From: Thermomonospora echinospora
GTDB lineage: Bacteria > Actinomycetota > Actinomycetes > Streptosporangiales > Streptosporangiaceae
Assembly: GCF_900108175.1 (NCBI RefSeq)
Contig: NZ_FNVO01000014.1
Location: forward strand, 62,001-126,000
Reading direction: 5' to 3'
DNA: 64,000 nucleotides
Shown here: piece by piece, positions 15,589 through 24,074 of the stretch
Position numbering within the stretch: the first letter of the stretch is position 1
Layout of the letters: each line of letters starts with the position of its first letter
Program-made: the position numbers and the translations under genes
Notes under the pieces: model-generated
Databases searched by the model: none
What the model saw: the letters and a program-made list of their open reading frames with translations, nothing else
Told to the model about the DNA's origin: nothing

Positions 15589-15626
15589 TTAACATGCCGG
15601 TGACAAAGGAGACGCAGCCGCGAAAC
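15589..15626 (+). promoter_or_regulatory. GlnR-type box before nirB
   Basis: Half-sites TTAAC (15589), GTGAC (15600), GACGC (15611) and GAAAC (15622), each separated by 6 bp. GTGAC and GAAAC match the actinomycete GlnR consensus exactly. It ends 22 bp before the nirB ATG, nearly the same distance as at the nitrate reductase gene, so both units are probably switched together by GlnR (possibly with NnaR). Confidence 0.68.
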
Positions 15627-15648
15627 GCCTCCTGCTGAGTATCGGCGC

Positions 15649-18189
15649 ATGGACGTCGGAGGGGATACCCGCAGAAGACTGGTCGTGATCGGCCATGGCC
15701 CGGCCGGCCACCGGCTGGTGGAGGCCCTGCGCGAGCGGGACACCGCGGGCGCCTGGCAGATCACCGTGATCGGGGAGGAGACCCGTCCCGCCTATGACCG
15801 GGTGGCGCTGACCTCGTACCTGACCGAGGACGCCGAGCTGGCGTTCCCGGCCCACGGCCCCGGGGTGAGGCTGCACACCGGCGACCCGGTCACCGGGATC
15901 GACCGCGCCGCCCGCACCGTGACCACCGCCTCCGGGGCGGTCGTCGGCTACGACGCGCTGGTGCTGGCCACTGGCTCGTCCCCGTTCGTGCCACCGGTGC
16001 CGGGCCGCGACCTGCCCGGTGTGTTCGTCTACCGCACCATCGACGACCTGGACGCGCTGCGCGCCCATTGCGCCGCCCGGCCCGACGCCGGCGGCGTGGT
16101 CGTCGGCGGCGGCCTGCTGGGCCTGGAGGCGGCCCGCGCGCTGCAGGGCCTGGGCGTCGACACCCATGTGGTCGAGGTGGCGCCCTGGCTGATGCCGCGC
16201 CAGCTCGACGAGGGCGGCGGCGCCATGCTGCGCCGCCACATCGAGTCGCTGGGCCTGACGGTGCACGCGGGCACGCCGATGGCGGGTCTGGAGGCCGGCC
16301 CGGACGGCGGGGTCGCCCGGGTGAGGCTGAGCGACGGGTCGGCGATCGAGTCCTCAGTGGTGGTCTTCTCCGCCGGCATCCGGCCCCGCGACGAGCTGGC
16401 CCGCGGCTGTGGGCTGCCGGTCGGCGAGCGCGGCGGCATCGTCGTCGACGCGACCTGCCGCACCGCGGACCCGGCCGTGTGGGCCGTCGGCGAGTGCGCC
16501 CTGGTGGACGGCCAGGTCTACGGGCTGGTCGGGCCGTGCTTCACGATGGCCGAGGTGGTGGCCGACCGGCTGCTGGCCGAGGCGACCGGCGGCCCCGGGC
16601 AGGCCGCCTTCGGCGGCGCCGACACCTCTACCAAGCTCAAGCTGATGGGCGTGGACGTGGCCAGTTTCGGCGACCCGTTCGCCGACCGGGCCGAGGGGAC
16701 CCTGGGCGTCACCTACACCGACCCGGTCGGCGGCGTCTACAAGAAGCTCGTCGTCAGTGACGACGCCCGCACCCTGCTGGGCGGCGTGCTGGTGGGCGAC
16801 GCCACGACGTACCCGACGCTGCGCGCCTACGTCGGCGCCGAGCTGCCCGGCAGCCCCGAGCAGACGCTGTTCGGCGGCACCGAGCCGGCCGGCGGCGACC
16901 TGCCCGGCGCCACCGTCATCTGCAGTTGCAACAACGTCTCCGCCGAGACCATCCGCTGCTCGATCCGCGACGAGGGCCTCACCGACGTGGCCGCCGTCAA
17001 GGGCTGCACCCGGGCCGGCAGCTCGTGCGGCAGCTGCGTCCCGCTGGTCAAGAAGCTGCTGGACGCCGAGCTGGTCGCGGCCGGCATCGAGGTCAGCAAG
17101 GCGATCTGCGAGCACTTCGAGCACAGCCGCGCCGAGCTGTTCGACATCGTGCGGGTCCGCCGGATCACCACGTTCACCCAGCTGATCAACGAGCACGGGC
17201 GGGGCCGGGGCTGCGACATCTGCAAACCCGCGGTCGCCTCCATCCTGGCCAGTCTGGGCAACGGCCACATCCTGGACGGCGAGCAGGCCGCGCTGCAGGA
17301 CACCAACGACCACTTCCTGGCGAACCTGCAAAAGAACGGCACCTACTCGGTGGTGCCGCGCATCCCCGGCGGGGAGATCACCCCAGACAAGCTGATCGTG
17401 ATCGGCGAGGTGGCCCGCGACTTCGGCCTCTACACCAAGATCACCGGCGGGCAGCGGATCGACCTGTTCGGCGCCCGGGTCGACCAGCTCCCGCAGATCT
17501 GGAAGCGGCTGGTGGACGCCGGGTTCGAGTCCGGCCACGCCTACGGCAAGGCGCTGCGCACGGTCAAGTCGTGCGTCGGGTCCACCTGGTGCCGCTTCGG
17601 CGTGCAGGACTCGGTCGCCATGGCGATCCGGCTGGAGCTGCGCTACCGGGGGCTGCGCGCCCCACACAAGCTCAAGTCCGCAGTATCGGGCTGCGCCCGC
17701 GAGTGCGCCGAGGCGCAGAGCAAGGACTTCGGCGTCATCGCCACCGAGCGGGGCTGGAACCTGTACCTGGCCGGCAACGGCGGGATGCGGCCCCGGCACG
17801 CCGACCTGTTCGCCTCCGACCTCGACGACGAGACCCTGATCCGCTACATCGACCGCTTCCTGATGTTCTACATCCGCACCGCCGACCGGCTGCAACGCAC
17901 CGCGAGCTGGCTGGAGGGCCTGGACGGCGGGATCGACTACCTGCGGGAAGTGATCGTGGAGGACCGGCTGGGCATCTGCGCCGAGCTGGACGCGGCGATG
18001 GAGCGGCACGTGGCCGCCTACTCCGACGAGTGGCGCGACACCCTGGCCGACCCCGACAAGCTGCGCCGCTTCGTGTCCTTCGTCAACGCCCCCACAGTGC
18101 CCGATCCGAGCATCGCCTTCGCACCCGAACGAGACCAGATCAAGCCGGTACTGCTGGCCGGACCGCAGCTGGAGGTAGTGAGCCGATGA
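15649..18189 (+). CDS. nirB: Nitrite reductase [NAD(P)H], large subunit
   Basis: 846 aa from ATG, normal for NirB. Order: FAD domain (LVVIGHGPAGHRLVEAL at about 10-26), NAD domain (GVVVGGGLLGLEAARALQGL at about 145-164), BFD-like [2Fe-2S] (ICSCNNVSAETI ... AGSSCGSCVPLVKK at about 425-466), then the nitrite/sulfite reductase ferredoxin-like and siroheme domains. The siroheme-[4Fe-4S] ligands are CVGSTWC (C-x5-C, about 643-649) and CARECA (C-x3-C, about 683-688). It catalyses six-electron reduction of nitrite to ammonium in the cytoplasm. The stop overlaps nirD (ATGA). Separated from the nitrate reductase pair by a strong terminator and preceded by its own GlnR-type box. Confidence 0.97.
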   Translation: MDVGGDTRRRLVVIGHGPAGHRLVEALRERDTAGAWQITVIGEETRPAYDRVALTSYLTEDAELAFPAHGPGVRLHTGDPVTGIDRAARTVTTASGAVVGYDALVLATGSSPFVPPVPGRDLPGVFVYRTIDDLDALRAHCAARPDAGGVVVGGGLLGLEAARALQGLGVDTHVVEVAPWLMPRQLDEGGGAMLRRHIESLGLTVHAGTPMAGLEAGPDGGVARVRLSDGSAIESSVVVFSAGIRPRDELARGCGLPVGERGGIVVDATCRTADPAVWAVGECALVDGQVYGLVGPCFTMAEVVADRLLAEATGGPGQAAFGGADTSTKLKLMGVDVASFGDPFADRAEGTLGVTYTDPVGGVYKKLVVSDDARTLLGGVLVGDATTYPTLRAYVGAELPGSPEQTLFGGTEPAGGDLPGATVICSCNNVSAETIRCSIRDEGLTDVAAVKGCTRAGSSCGSCVPLVKKLLDAELVAAGIEVSKAICEHFEHSRAELFDIVRVRRITTFTQLINEHGRGRGCDICKPAVASILASLGNGHILDGEQAALQDTNDHFLANLQKNGTYSVVPRIPGGEITPDKLIVIGEVARDFGLYTKITGGQRIDLFGARVDQLPQIWKRLVDAGFESGHAYGKALRTVKSCVGSTWCRFGVQDSVAMAIRLELRYRGLRAPHKLKSAVSGCARECAEAQSKDFGVIATERGWNLYLAGNGGMRPRHADLFASDLDDETLIRYIDRFLMFYIRTADRLQRTASWLEGLDGGIDYLREVIVEDRLGICAELDAAMERHVAAYSDEWRDTLADPDKLRRFVSFVNAPTVPDPSIAFAPERDQIKPVLLAGPQLEVVSR

Positions 18190-18563
18190 CCGCCGACGTG
18201 CAGACCGGGCCCGCGCACGCCGTCCCGGCACCGACGACGACCCGCTGGCACGAGGTGTGCGCCTACGAGGATCTGCTGCCCGAACGCGGCGCCTGCGCGC
18301 TGCTGGAGGGCATCCAGGTGGCGATCTTCCGGACCTTCGACGGCGAGCTGTTCGCGCTGTCCAACTTTGACCCGTTCAGCGGGGCCTACGTGATCGCCCG
18401 GGGCATCCTCGGCACCCGCGGCGGCACCCCCACCGTGGCGTCCCCCATGTACAAACAGGTCTTCGACCTGCGCACGGGCCGCTGCCTGGACGACACCGAG
18501 GTGGCGCTGCCGACGTTCGGCGTCCGCCGCACCCCGGCCGGCCGGGTGGAGGTGGCGCTGTGA
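18186..18563 (+). CDS. nirD: Nitrite reductase, small subunit
   Basis: 125 aa from the ATG that overlaps the nirB stop. Rieske-like NirD fold: TRWHEVCAYEDLLPERGACA, GIQVAIFRTFDGELFALSNF and VASPMYKQVFDLRTGRCLDD. The Rieske Cys-His pairs are replaced (PFSGAYVIARGI and SPMYKQVF), as in all NirD, so it binds no cluster and acts as a structural partner of NirB. No gap in the operon. The N-terminal 18 residues are Ala/Pro/Thr-rich and probably disordered. Confidence 0.95.
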   Translation: MTADVQTGPAHAVPAPTTTRWHEVCAYEDLLPERGACALLEGIQVAIFRTFDGELFALSNFDPFSGAYVIARGILGTRGGTPTVASPMYKQVFDLRTGRCLDDTEVALPTFGVRRTPAGRVEVAL

Positions 18564-18602
18564 ACGCACCGGACGATCTGGCGGAGGCGGGCTCGGCCGG
18601 CC

Positions 18603-19778
18603 ATGAACACTGACAGTGAGCCGCTGGCCGGGTTCGCGGTCGGGGTGACCGCGGCGCGGCGGCACGAGGAACTGGCCGCGCTGCTGGAGCGGCGCGGGGC
18701 GCGGGTGGTGCACGCCCCCGCGATCCGGCTGGTGCCGCTGTCCGACGACGCCGAGCTGCTGCACGCCACCAACGTATGCCTCGGCGAACGGCTCGACCAT
18801 GTGGTCGTCACCACCGGCATCGGGTTCCGCGCCTGGCTGGAGACGGCCGACGGGTGGGGGCTGCGCGAGGAGCTGATCGACCGGCTGCACAAGGTCCGCA
18901 TCCTGGCCCGCGGCCCCAAGGCGCGCGGCGCCATCCGCTCGGCCGGTCTGCAGGAGGACTGGTCGCCGGACTCCGAGAGCTGCGAGGAGGTGCTGCGGCA
19001 CCTGCTGGCCGAGGATTTGACCGGCGCCCGGATCGCCGTCCAGCTGTACGGCGAGCCGCTGCCGGACTTCACCGGCGCGCTGCGCCGCGCCGGGGCCGAG
19101 GTGATCGAGGTGCCGGTCTACCGCTGGTCGCGCACCGACGACTCCACGCCGCTGCGCCGGCTGGTCGGGCAGGCCGTGGCCGGCACCGTGGACGCCATCA
19201 CCTTCACCAGCGCGCCCGCGGTCACCGCCACGCTGGCGGTGGCCGCCGAGGACGGGCTGGAGGAGGCGCTGCTGGAGGCGCTGCGCACCCACGCGGTGGC
19301 CGCCTGCGTCGGGCCGGTCACCGCCCAGCCGCTCACTGAACGGGGCGTGCCCACCGTCCAGCCCGAACGGGCCCGGATCGGGGCGCTGGTCCGCGCCATC
19401 GTCTCTGACCTGCCTCGGCGGCGGGCCCGGCTGATCAACGTCCGCGGGCACGCCCTGGAGCTGCGCGGGCACGCCGTGGTGCTGGACGGGCAGCTGCGGC
19501 CGATCGCCCCGGCACCGATGGCGATCCTGCGGGCGCTGGCCCGCCGGCCCGGCCATGTGGTGTCCCGGGCCGAGCTGTGCACGGTGCTGCCCAGCCGGAT
19601 GATCACGGGCGGCGGCCTCTGGGCGCGCGACGGTCGCCCGCAGGCCGACGAGCATGCGGTAGAGATGGCGGTGGCCCGGCTGCGGCGCGGCCTCGGCCGC
19701 TCCGGCATCATCGAGACGGTGGTCAAACGCGGCTACCGGCTGGCCTGCGACCCGGTGCGGATGGAGATCCCGCGATGA
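18603..19778 (+). CDS. Uroporphyrinogen-III synthase domain fused to winged-helix DNA-binding domain (NnaR type)
   Basis: 391 aa from ATG. HemD fold at about 10-260: GFAVGVTAARRHEELAALLE, VVTTGIGFRAWLETADGW, ITFTSAPAVTATLAVAAEDG. Then an OmpR/PhoB-type winged helix at about 290-385: PIAPAPMAILRALARRPGHV, SRAELCTVLP, AVEMAVARLRRGLG and ETVVKRGYRL. This fusion sits next to nitrate genes in mycobacteria and Streptomyces, where NnaR was shown to help GlnR activate nitrate/nitrite genes. Here it follows nirBD by 39 bp and overlaps the chelatase gene, so it may be both a regulator and a siroheme enzyme. Whether the synthase site works is not decided by sequence. Confidence 0.9.
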   Translation: MNTDSEPLAGFAVGVTAARRHEELAALLERRGARVVHAPAIRLVPLSDDAELLHATNVCLGERLDHVVVTTGIGFRAWLETADGWGLREELIDRLHKVRILARGPKARGAIRSAGLQEDWSPDSESCEEVLRHLLAEDLTGARIAVQLYGEPLPDFTGALRRAGAEVIEVPVYRWSRTDDSTPLRRLVGQAVAGTVDAITFTSAPAVTATLAVAAEDGLEEALLEALRTHAVAACVGPVTAQPLTERGVPTVQPERARIGALVRAIVSDLPRRRARLINVRGHALELRGHAVVLDGQLRPIAPAPMAILRALARRPGHVVSRAELCTVLPSRMITGGGLWARDGRPQADEHAVEMAVARLRRGLGRSGIIETVVKRGYRLACDPVRMEIPR

Positions 19779-20668
19779 CCCCGGCCACCCTCCTTGCCGT
19801 GGCGCACGGCACCCACGACCCGGCGGGCCCGGCCACCGTGCGGGCACTGCTGGACCGGGTGCGCGCGTTGCGTCCCGGGCTGCGGGTCGCCGAGGCGTAC
19901 GCGGAGCTCGCCTCCCCCTCGCTGGAGGAGGCGGTGCGACAGACCCGCGGGCCGGTGGTGGCGGTGCCGCTGCTGCTGGCCCGCGGCTACCACGCCCTGA
20001 TCGACATCCCCGGCCGTCTCCAGGAGGCCTGCGGCTCCCGCGTCGTCACGGTCGCCCGCCCGCTGGGCCCGCACCCCCTGCTGAGCGAGGCCCTGGCCGA
20101 CCGCCTGGCCGCCGCCTGCCTCATCGGCCCCTCATCCGTCCCGGACGGCGACAGCCAGGACCGTCCGGAGCACCCGTTCGCCGCCATGCCGGGCGGCCCC
20201 GGCCGCCTCGGGCCGGGGCGCTCCCTGCCGCGGCCGGCGCGGCCGGGGATCGCGGGGGCGAGTCTTGCCGGGATGGGGCTTGCCGGGGTGGATGCGGTGG
20301 TGCTGGGGGCGGCCGGGTCGTCCGATCCGGCCGGGGTCGCCGACGTGCGGGCGGCGGCGCGGCTGCTGACCCGGCGGCTGCGGCGGCCGGTCCGCCACGG
20401 GTTCGTGGCGGCGGGGGAGCCGGGGCTGGCCGAGGCGGTCGCCCGGCTGCGCGAGCACGGCGCCGAGCGGGTGGCGGTGGCCGCGTACCTGCTGGCGCCC
20501 GGCTTCTTCCACGACCGGATGAGCGGGGCCGGGGCGGATCTGGTCAGCCCGCCGCTCGGGGCGCACGACGCGGTTGCCCGCCTGGTGCTGCGCCGCTTTG
20601 ACGAGGCTCGGGCCCGTACGGGCGGATGGCGGTCGCCGCGGGAGATGGCGGGCCGGGCGGCCCGCTGA
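19775..20668 (+). CDS. cbiX: Sirohydrochlorin chelatase (CbiX/SirB family), two-domain
   Basis: 297 aa, ATG overlapping the upstream TGA. Two repeats of the CbiX fold: the first with LLAVAHGTHDPAGPATVRAL and VAVPLLLARGYHALIDIP (metal-site His), the second with VDAVVLGAAGSSDPAGVADV and VAVAAYLLAPGFFHDRM. His10 and His70 (first half) and His near 240 are candidate metal ligands. It inserts Fe(II) (or Co) into sirohydrochlorin, making the siroheme of NirB. Between the halves, residues 118-165 form a Pro/Gly/Arg-rich linker longer than usual. Last gene of the nirB operon. Confidence 0.9.
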   Translation: MTPATLLAVAHGTHDPAGPATVRALLDRVRALRPGLRVAEAYAELASPSLEEAVRQTRGPVVAVPLLLARGYHALIDIPGRLQEACGSRVVTVARPLGPHPLLSEALADRLAAACLIGPSSVPDGDSQDRPEHPFAAMPGGPGRLGPGRSLPRPARPGIAGASLAGMGLAGVDAVVLGAAGSSDPAGVADVRAAARLLTRRLRRPVRHGFVAAGEPGLAEAVARLREHGAERVAVAAYLLAPGFFHDRMSGAGADLVSPPLGAHDAVARLVLRRFDEARARTGGWRSPREMAGRAAR

Positions 20669-20784
20669 GCGGCTCTCGGAGCGGCCCCCGAAACGGCCTT
20701 GGCGATGCCGATTCCGCCGGTGACCTGAGCATTTACCGTCACTCGGCGTAACCTGGCGGCACACCTCGATGGAGGGGGCCGGCG

Positions 20785-21564
20785 ATGCCCGAGATGACGT
20801 CCTACGAGCCCGGCGAGCCCTGCTGGGCCGACCTGGCCAGCCCTGATCCGGAGGCGGCCAAGGTCTTTTACGGGGGGCTGTTCGGCTGGGGCTCATCCAC
20901 CCCGGCGGACCCCGGGTTCGGCGGCTACACCAGTTTCACCCTCGGCGGGGTCGAGGGCGACGAGGTGGCCGGGCTGATGGAGCTCATGGACGAGCGGCAG
21001 CCGCCGGCCTGGACCTGCTACATCAGCGTGGCCGACGCCGACGAGACCGCTGACGCGGTGACGGCCGCGGGCGGGCAGGTGTACACCCCGCCGATGGACG
21101 TGGCGGGTCTGGGGCGCATGGCGGTCTTCGGCGACTCCCAGGGCGCGGTGTTCGGGGTCTGGGAGCCGGGCGACTTCGCCGGCGCCCGGCGGGTCAACGA
21201 GCCCGGCGCGCTGTGCTGGACGGAGCTGGCCTGCCGCGACATCGAGGCCGCCAAGGCCTTCTACGGCAGCGTCATCGGCTGGGAGTCCGTCACCGAGCCG
21301 GCCGGCACCACCACCTACACCGAGTGGACGACCGACGGTCGTTCCATCGCCGGCATGGTGCAGATGAACGAGGAGTGGCCCGACGACGCCCCGCCCTACT
21401 GGATGCCCTACTTCGCCGTCGAGGACTGCGATGCCGCGGCCGACAAGGCGGTCGCGCTGGGCGGGAGGGTGCCGGTGCCGCCCACCGACATCCCGCCCGG
21501 CCGTTTCGCCGTCGTGGCGGACCCGGATGGGGCGTACCTGTCCATCATCAGGTTGACCGGCTGA
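20785..21564 (+). CDS. Two-domain VOC (glyoxalase-like) protein
   Basis: 259 aa from ATG. Two vicinal-oxygen-chelate domains in tandem: residues 8-125 (PCWADLASPDPEAAKVFYGG ... GAVFGVWEPG) and 135-258 (ALCWTELACRDIEAAKAFYG ... GAYLSIIRL). This is the CFP30B-like layout common in actinomycetes. Potential metal ligands (E/H at strand 1 and 8 of each module) are not conserved as in true glyoxalase I, so activity is uncertain. It overlaps the convergent MarR gene by 17 bp at the 3' end. Starts 117 bp after cbiX and is probably a separate unit. Confidence 0.9.
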   Translation: MPEMTSYEPGEPCWADLASPDPEAAKVFYGGLFGWGSSTPADPGFGGYTSFTLGGVEGDEVAGLMELMDERQPPAWTCYISVADADETADAVTAAGGQVYTPPMDVAGLGRMAVFGDSQGAVFGVWEPGDFAGARRVNEPGALCWTELACRDIEAAKAFYGSVIGWESVTEPAGTTTYTEWTTDGRSIAGMVQMNEEWPDDAPPYWMPYFAVEDCDAAADKAVALGGRVPVPPTDIPPGRFAVVADPDGAYLSIIRLTG

Positions 21565-22078
21565 CCCGGTCCGGCTCCTGGTGCCGTACCGCCGGTGCGA
21601 AGCGGGGGTCGTGGTGGACGAGCACCTTGAGCAGCAGTTCCTGGAGCGTGTCCCGCTCGTGCGGCGCCAGCGGGGCGAACACGGTGTCGTTGAGCCGCTC
21701 GCCCCGCGCCCGCCAGTCGTGCAGCGCCCGCCGTCCGGAATCGGTCAGGTGCAGCGCATAGCGCCTGCGGTCGCGGGGGTCGCGCCGCCGCTCCACATGG
21801 CCGAGCCGCTCCAGCTCGTCGACGACCCCCACCATGTCGGCCGGGTTCACCCGCATCCGCTCGCTGACCTGGCGCTGCGACATCGGGCCGTGGCCGTCCA
21901 GCCAGGCCAGCGCCACCACATGGGGTGGCCGCAGCCCCCCGGTCGGGAACAGCTCCGCCGAGGTCCGCCGGGCCAGCTTGAGCAGCTCGGCCATCAGGTG
22001 GGTCGGCAGCAGCAGCACCGGGTCGGGCGCCACCGGGCCCGCACCGCACCGATCGTGCACGGGGATCGCCTTACCCAT
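21548..22078 (-). CDS. MarR-family regulator of the adjacent ABC exporter
   Basis: 176 aa from ATG. Winged-helix MarR core at about 55-110: PHVVALAWLDGHGPMSQRQV, then RMRVNPADMVGVVDELERLG and the wing RRRDPRDRRRYALHLTDSGR. Divergent from the DrrAB-type transporter with 80 bp between. The inverted repeat TATCTCG-n6-CGAGATA (22086-22105) overlaps the -35 of the transporter promoter, so it very likely represses the exporter and releases on binding a small phenolic or drug-like ligand. Confidence 0.92.
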   Translation of the reverse strand: MGKAIPVHDRCGAGPVAPDPVLLLPTHLMAELLKLARRTSAELFPTGGLRPPHVVALAWLDGHGPMSQRQVSERMRVNPADMVGVVDELERLGHVERRRDPRDRRRYALHLTDSGRRALHDWRARGERLNDTVFAPLAPHERDTLQELLLKVLVHHDPRFAPAVRHQEPDRVSRST

Positions 22079-22085
22079 CTCGACC

Positions 22086-22105
22086 TATCTCGCTTGACCG
22101 AGATA
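22086..22105. promoter_or_regulatory. MarR operator
   Basis: Perfect inverted repeat TATCTCG (22086-22092) and CGAGATA (22099-22105) with a 6-bp spacer. It lies 8 bp from the MarR start and contains the -35 hexamer of the divergent exporter promoter. Confidence 0.72.
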
Positions 22106-22122
22106 TAGGGAATTCCTACTGT
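22094..22122 (+). promoter_or_regulatory. Sigma-70-type promoter of drrAB-like operon
   Basis: -35 TTGACC (22094-22099), 17-bp spacer, -10 TACTGT (22117-22122), 37 bp before the ATG at 22159. The -35 lies inside the MarR inverted repeat. Confidence 0.65.
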
Positions 22123-22158
22123 TGGGGAGCCTAATCCATTCTGTCGAGGAGGTCGCCC

Positions 22159-23139
22159 ATGACCACGGGGGAGCCCGCGGTCGCCGTTGCCGGGCTGGTC
22201 AAGCGCTTCGGCGACGTCACGGCGGTGCAGGGCATCGACTTCACGGTGGCGTCCGGCGAGATCTTCGGCTTTCTCGGCCCCAACGGGGCGGGCAAGTCCA
22301 CGACGATCAGCATGCTGTGCACCCTGCTGCGGCCCACCGCGGGCACCGCGCAGGTGGCCGGGCACGACGTACTGCGCGAGCGCGACGACGTGCGGCGCAA
22401 CATCGGGCTGGTGTTCCAGGACCCCACCCTGGACGGCTACCTGTCCGGTGAGCAGAACCTGCGCTTCCACGCCGAGCTGTACGGGGTGCCCCGCGCGGCG
22501 GTCGCCGACCGGATGCGCCAGGTGCTGGAGATGGTCGGGCTGTGGGAACGGCGGCGCGACAAGGTCCAGACCTACTCCGGCGGCATGAAGCGCCGGCTGG
22601 AGATCGCCCGCGGGCTGCTGCACTCCCCGCGGGTGCTGTTCCTGGACGAGCCCACCGTGGGGCTGGACCCGCAGACGCGGGCGTCCATCTGGGACTACAT
22701 CCGCCAGCTCCAGGCCGCCGAGCAGATCACGATCTTCATGACCACCCACTACATGGAGGAGGCGGAGTTCTGCGACCGCATCGCGATCATGGACTCCGGA
22801 CGGATCGTGGCGCTGGACACCCCCGAGGCGCTCAAGGCCAGCGTCGGCAAGGACCGGGTGCAGCTGCACACCGATGACGCCGAGGCCGCCATCGCCGCGC
22901 TCAAGGAGCGCTTCGACCTTGACGCCGCCGTCCGCGAGGGCGCGGTCACCTTCGCCGTCCCCGGCGGCGAGGAGTTCGTGCCCCGGCTGTTCGCCGAGCT
23001 GGGCATGCCGATCCGGTCCGTGAGCGTGGCCCGGCCCTCGCTGGACGATGTGTTCATGTCCTACACGGGCACCACCATCAGGGACGCCGAGGGCTCGTCC
23101 CGGGACTGGATGCGGATGGCCGCGCGGGGGAGGGCGTGA
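22159..23139 (+). CDS. DrrA-type ABC transporter ATP-binding protein
   Basis: 326 aa from ATG, after GAGGAGG. Complete ABC ATPase: Walker [11 protein letters not shown] at about 44-53, signature [15 protein letters not shown] at about 140-154, Walker [14 protein letters not shown] at about 160-172 and switch His in TTHYMEE. A C-terminal domain from about 225 ([20 protein letters not shown]) is typical of the daunorubicin-resistance DrrA family. It drives the permease encoded 4 bp downstream. Expected role: export of a drug, lipid or secondary metabolite, controlled by the divergent MarR. No biosynthetic genes are adjacent. Confidence 0.95.
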   Translation: MTTGEPAVAVAGLVKRFGDVTAVQGIDFTVASGEIFGFLGPNGAGKSTTISMLCTLLRPTAGTAQVAGHDVLRERDDVRRNIGLVFQDPTLDGYLSGEQNLRFHAELYGVPRAAVADRMRQVLEMVGLWERRRDKVQTYSGGMKRRLEIARGLLHSPRVLFLDEPTVGLDPQTRASIWDYIRQLQAAEQITIFMTTHYMEEAEFCDRIAIMDSGRIVALDTPEALKASVGKDRVQLHTDDAEAAIAALKERFDLDAAVREGAVTFAVPGGEEFVPRLFAELGMPIRSVSVARPSLDDVFMSYTGTTIRDAEGSSRDWMRMAARGRA

Positions 23140-23143
23140 GGCG

Positions 23144-24010
23144 ATGACGGCGACGACGGCCACCGAGGTGGTGCGGGTCCAGGTGCCCGAGCGCAGCGTC
23201 CGGCACGACCTGCGCGCGGTGAAGATCGTCTTCCATCGGGAGCTGCTGCGGTTCTGGTCGGACCGGATGCGGATGATCTCCGGGCTGATCCAGCCCGCGC
23301 TGTGGCTGCTGGTGATGGGCACCGGCCTGTCCAGCCTGATGGCCACCGGCGGCGGGGAGGTGGACCTGAAGACGTTCATCTATCCCGGCGTGTGCGCGAT
23401 GACGGTGATGTTCACCGCGATGTTCTCGGCCGCCTCGATCGTGTGGGACCGCGAGTTTGGCTTCCTGCGGGAGATGCTGGTGGCTCCGGTCAGCCGCGGC
23501 GCCATCGTGGTGGGCAAGTGCCTGGGCGGAGCGTTCGTGGCCACCGCCCAGGGGGTGGTGATCGTCGCGATGGCGGGGCTGGCCGGCGTGCCCTACGATC
23601 CGCTGCTGATGCTGACGCTGGTGGGCGAGCTGTTCCTGGGAGCGTTCGCGCTGACGGCGTTCGGGGTGCTGCTGGCGGCCCGGATCACCAACATGCAGTC
23701 CTTCTTCGCCATCATGCAGATGGCGATGATGCCGATGTTGTTCCTGTCCGGGGCGCTGTACCCGCTGTCGGGCCTGCCGGGCTGGCTGGCGGTGCTGACG
23801 AAGCTGAACCCGCTGACCTACGCCGTCGAGCCGATGCGGCAGGCGGTGTTCAGTCGCCTGGACCTGTCGCCGGAGCTGGAACGGGCGTTCAACTCGGGCG
23901 TGACCTGGAACGGCTGGCCGGTGCCGGTCTGGCTGCAGCTGGTCATGGTGGCGGTCATGGGGCTGGGCCTGCTCGGGGTGGCCGTCGTCCAGTTCCGCCG
24001 CGGCGACTGA
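23144..24010 (+). CDS. ABC-2 type permease (DrrB family)
   Basis: 288 aa from the ATG at 23144 (MTATTATEVVRVQVPERSVR). Six predicted helices in ABC2_membrane order: a first helix ISGLIQPALWLLVMGTGLS at about 50-68; the characteristic cytoplasmic motif REFGFLREMLVAPVSRGAIV at about 104-123; and LFLSGALYPLSGLPGWLAVL at about 202-221. It pairs with the DrrA-like ATPase. A very strong hairpin terminator follows 22 bp after the stop. Confidence 0.94.
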   Translation: MTATTATEVVRVQVPERSVRHDLRAVKIVFHRELLRFWSDRMRMISGLIQPALWLLVMGTGLSSLMATGGGEVDLKTFIYPGVCAMTVMFTAMFSAASIVWDREFGFLREMLVAPVSRGAIVVGKCLGGAFVATAQGVVIVAMAGLAGVPYDPLLMLTLVGELFLGAFALTAFGVLLAARITNMQSFFAIMQMAMMPMLFLSGALYPLSGLPGWLAVLTKLNPLTYAVEPMRQAVFSRLDLSPELERAFNSGVTWNGWPVPVWLQLVMVAVMGLGLLGVAVVQFRRGD

Positions 24011-24031
24011 GCCGGACGGCCCCGCCACGCC

Positions 24032-24066
24032 GAACGCCCCCGGAGGATCTTCCTCCGGGGGCGTTC
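24032..24066. terminator. Bidirectional terminator, 16-bp stem
   Basis: Perfect stem GAACGCCCCCGGAGGA / TCCTCCGGGGGCGTTC with a TCT loop, between the permease gene and the convergent sigma factor gene. Confidence 0.9.
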
Positions 24067-24074
24067 TCGGGCGG

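Noticed and set aside
16354-18231. 625-codon minus-strand frame opposite nirB
   Set aside because: Antisense shadow of a well conserved gene; His/Gln/Leu/Val composition typical of reversed GC-rich coding DNA.
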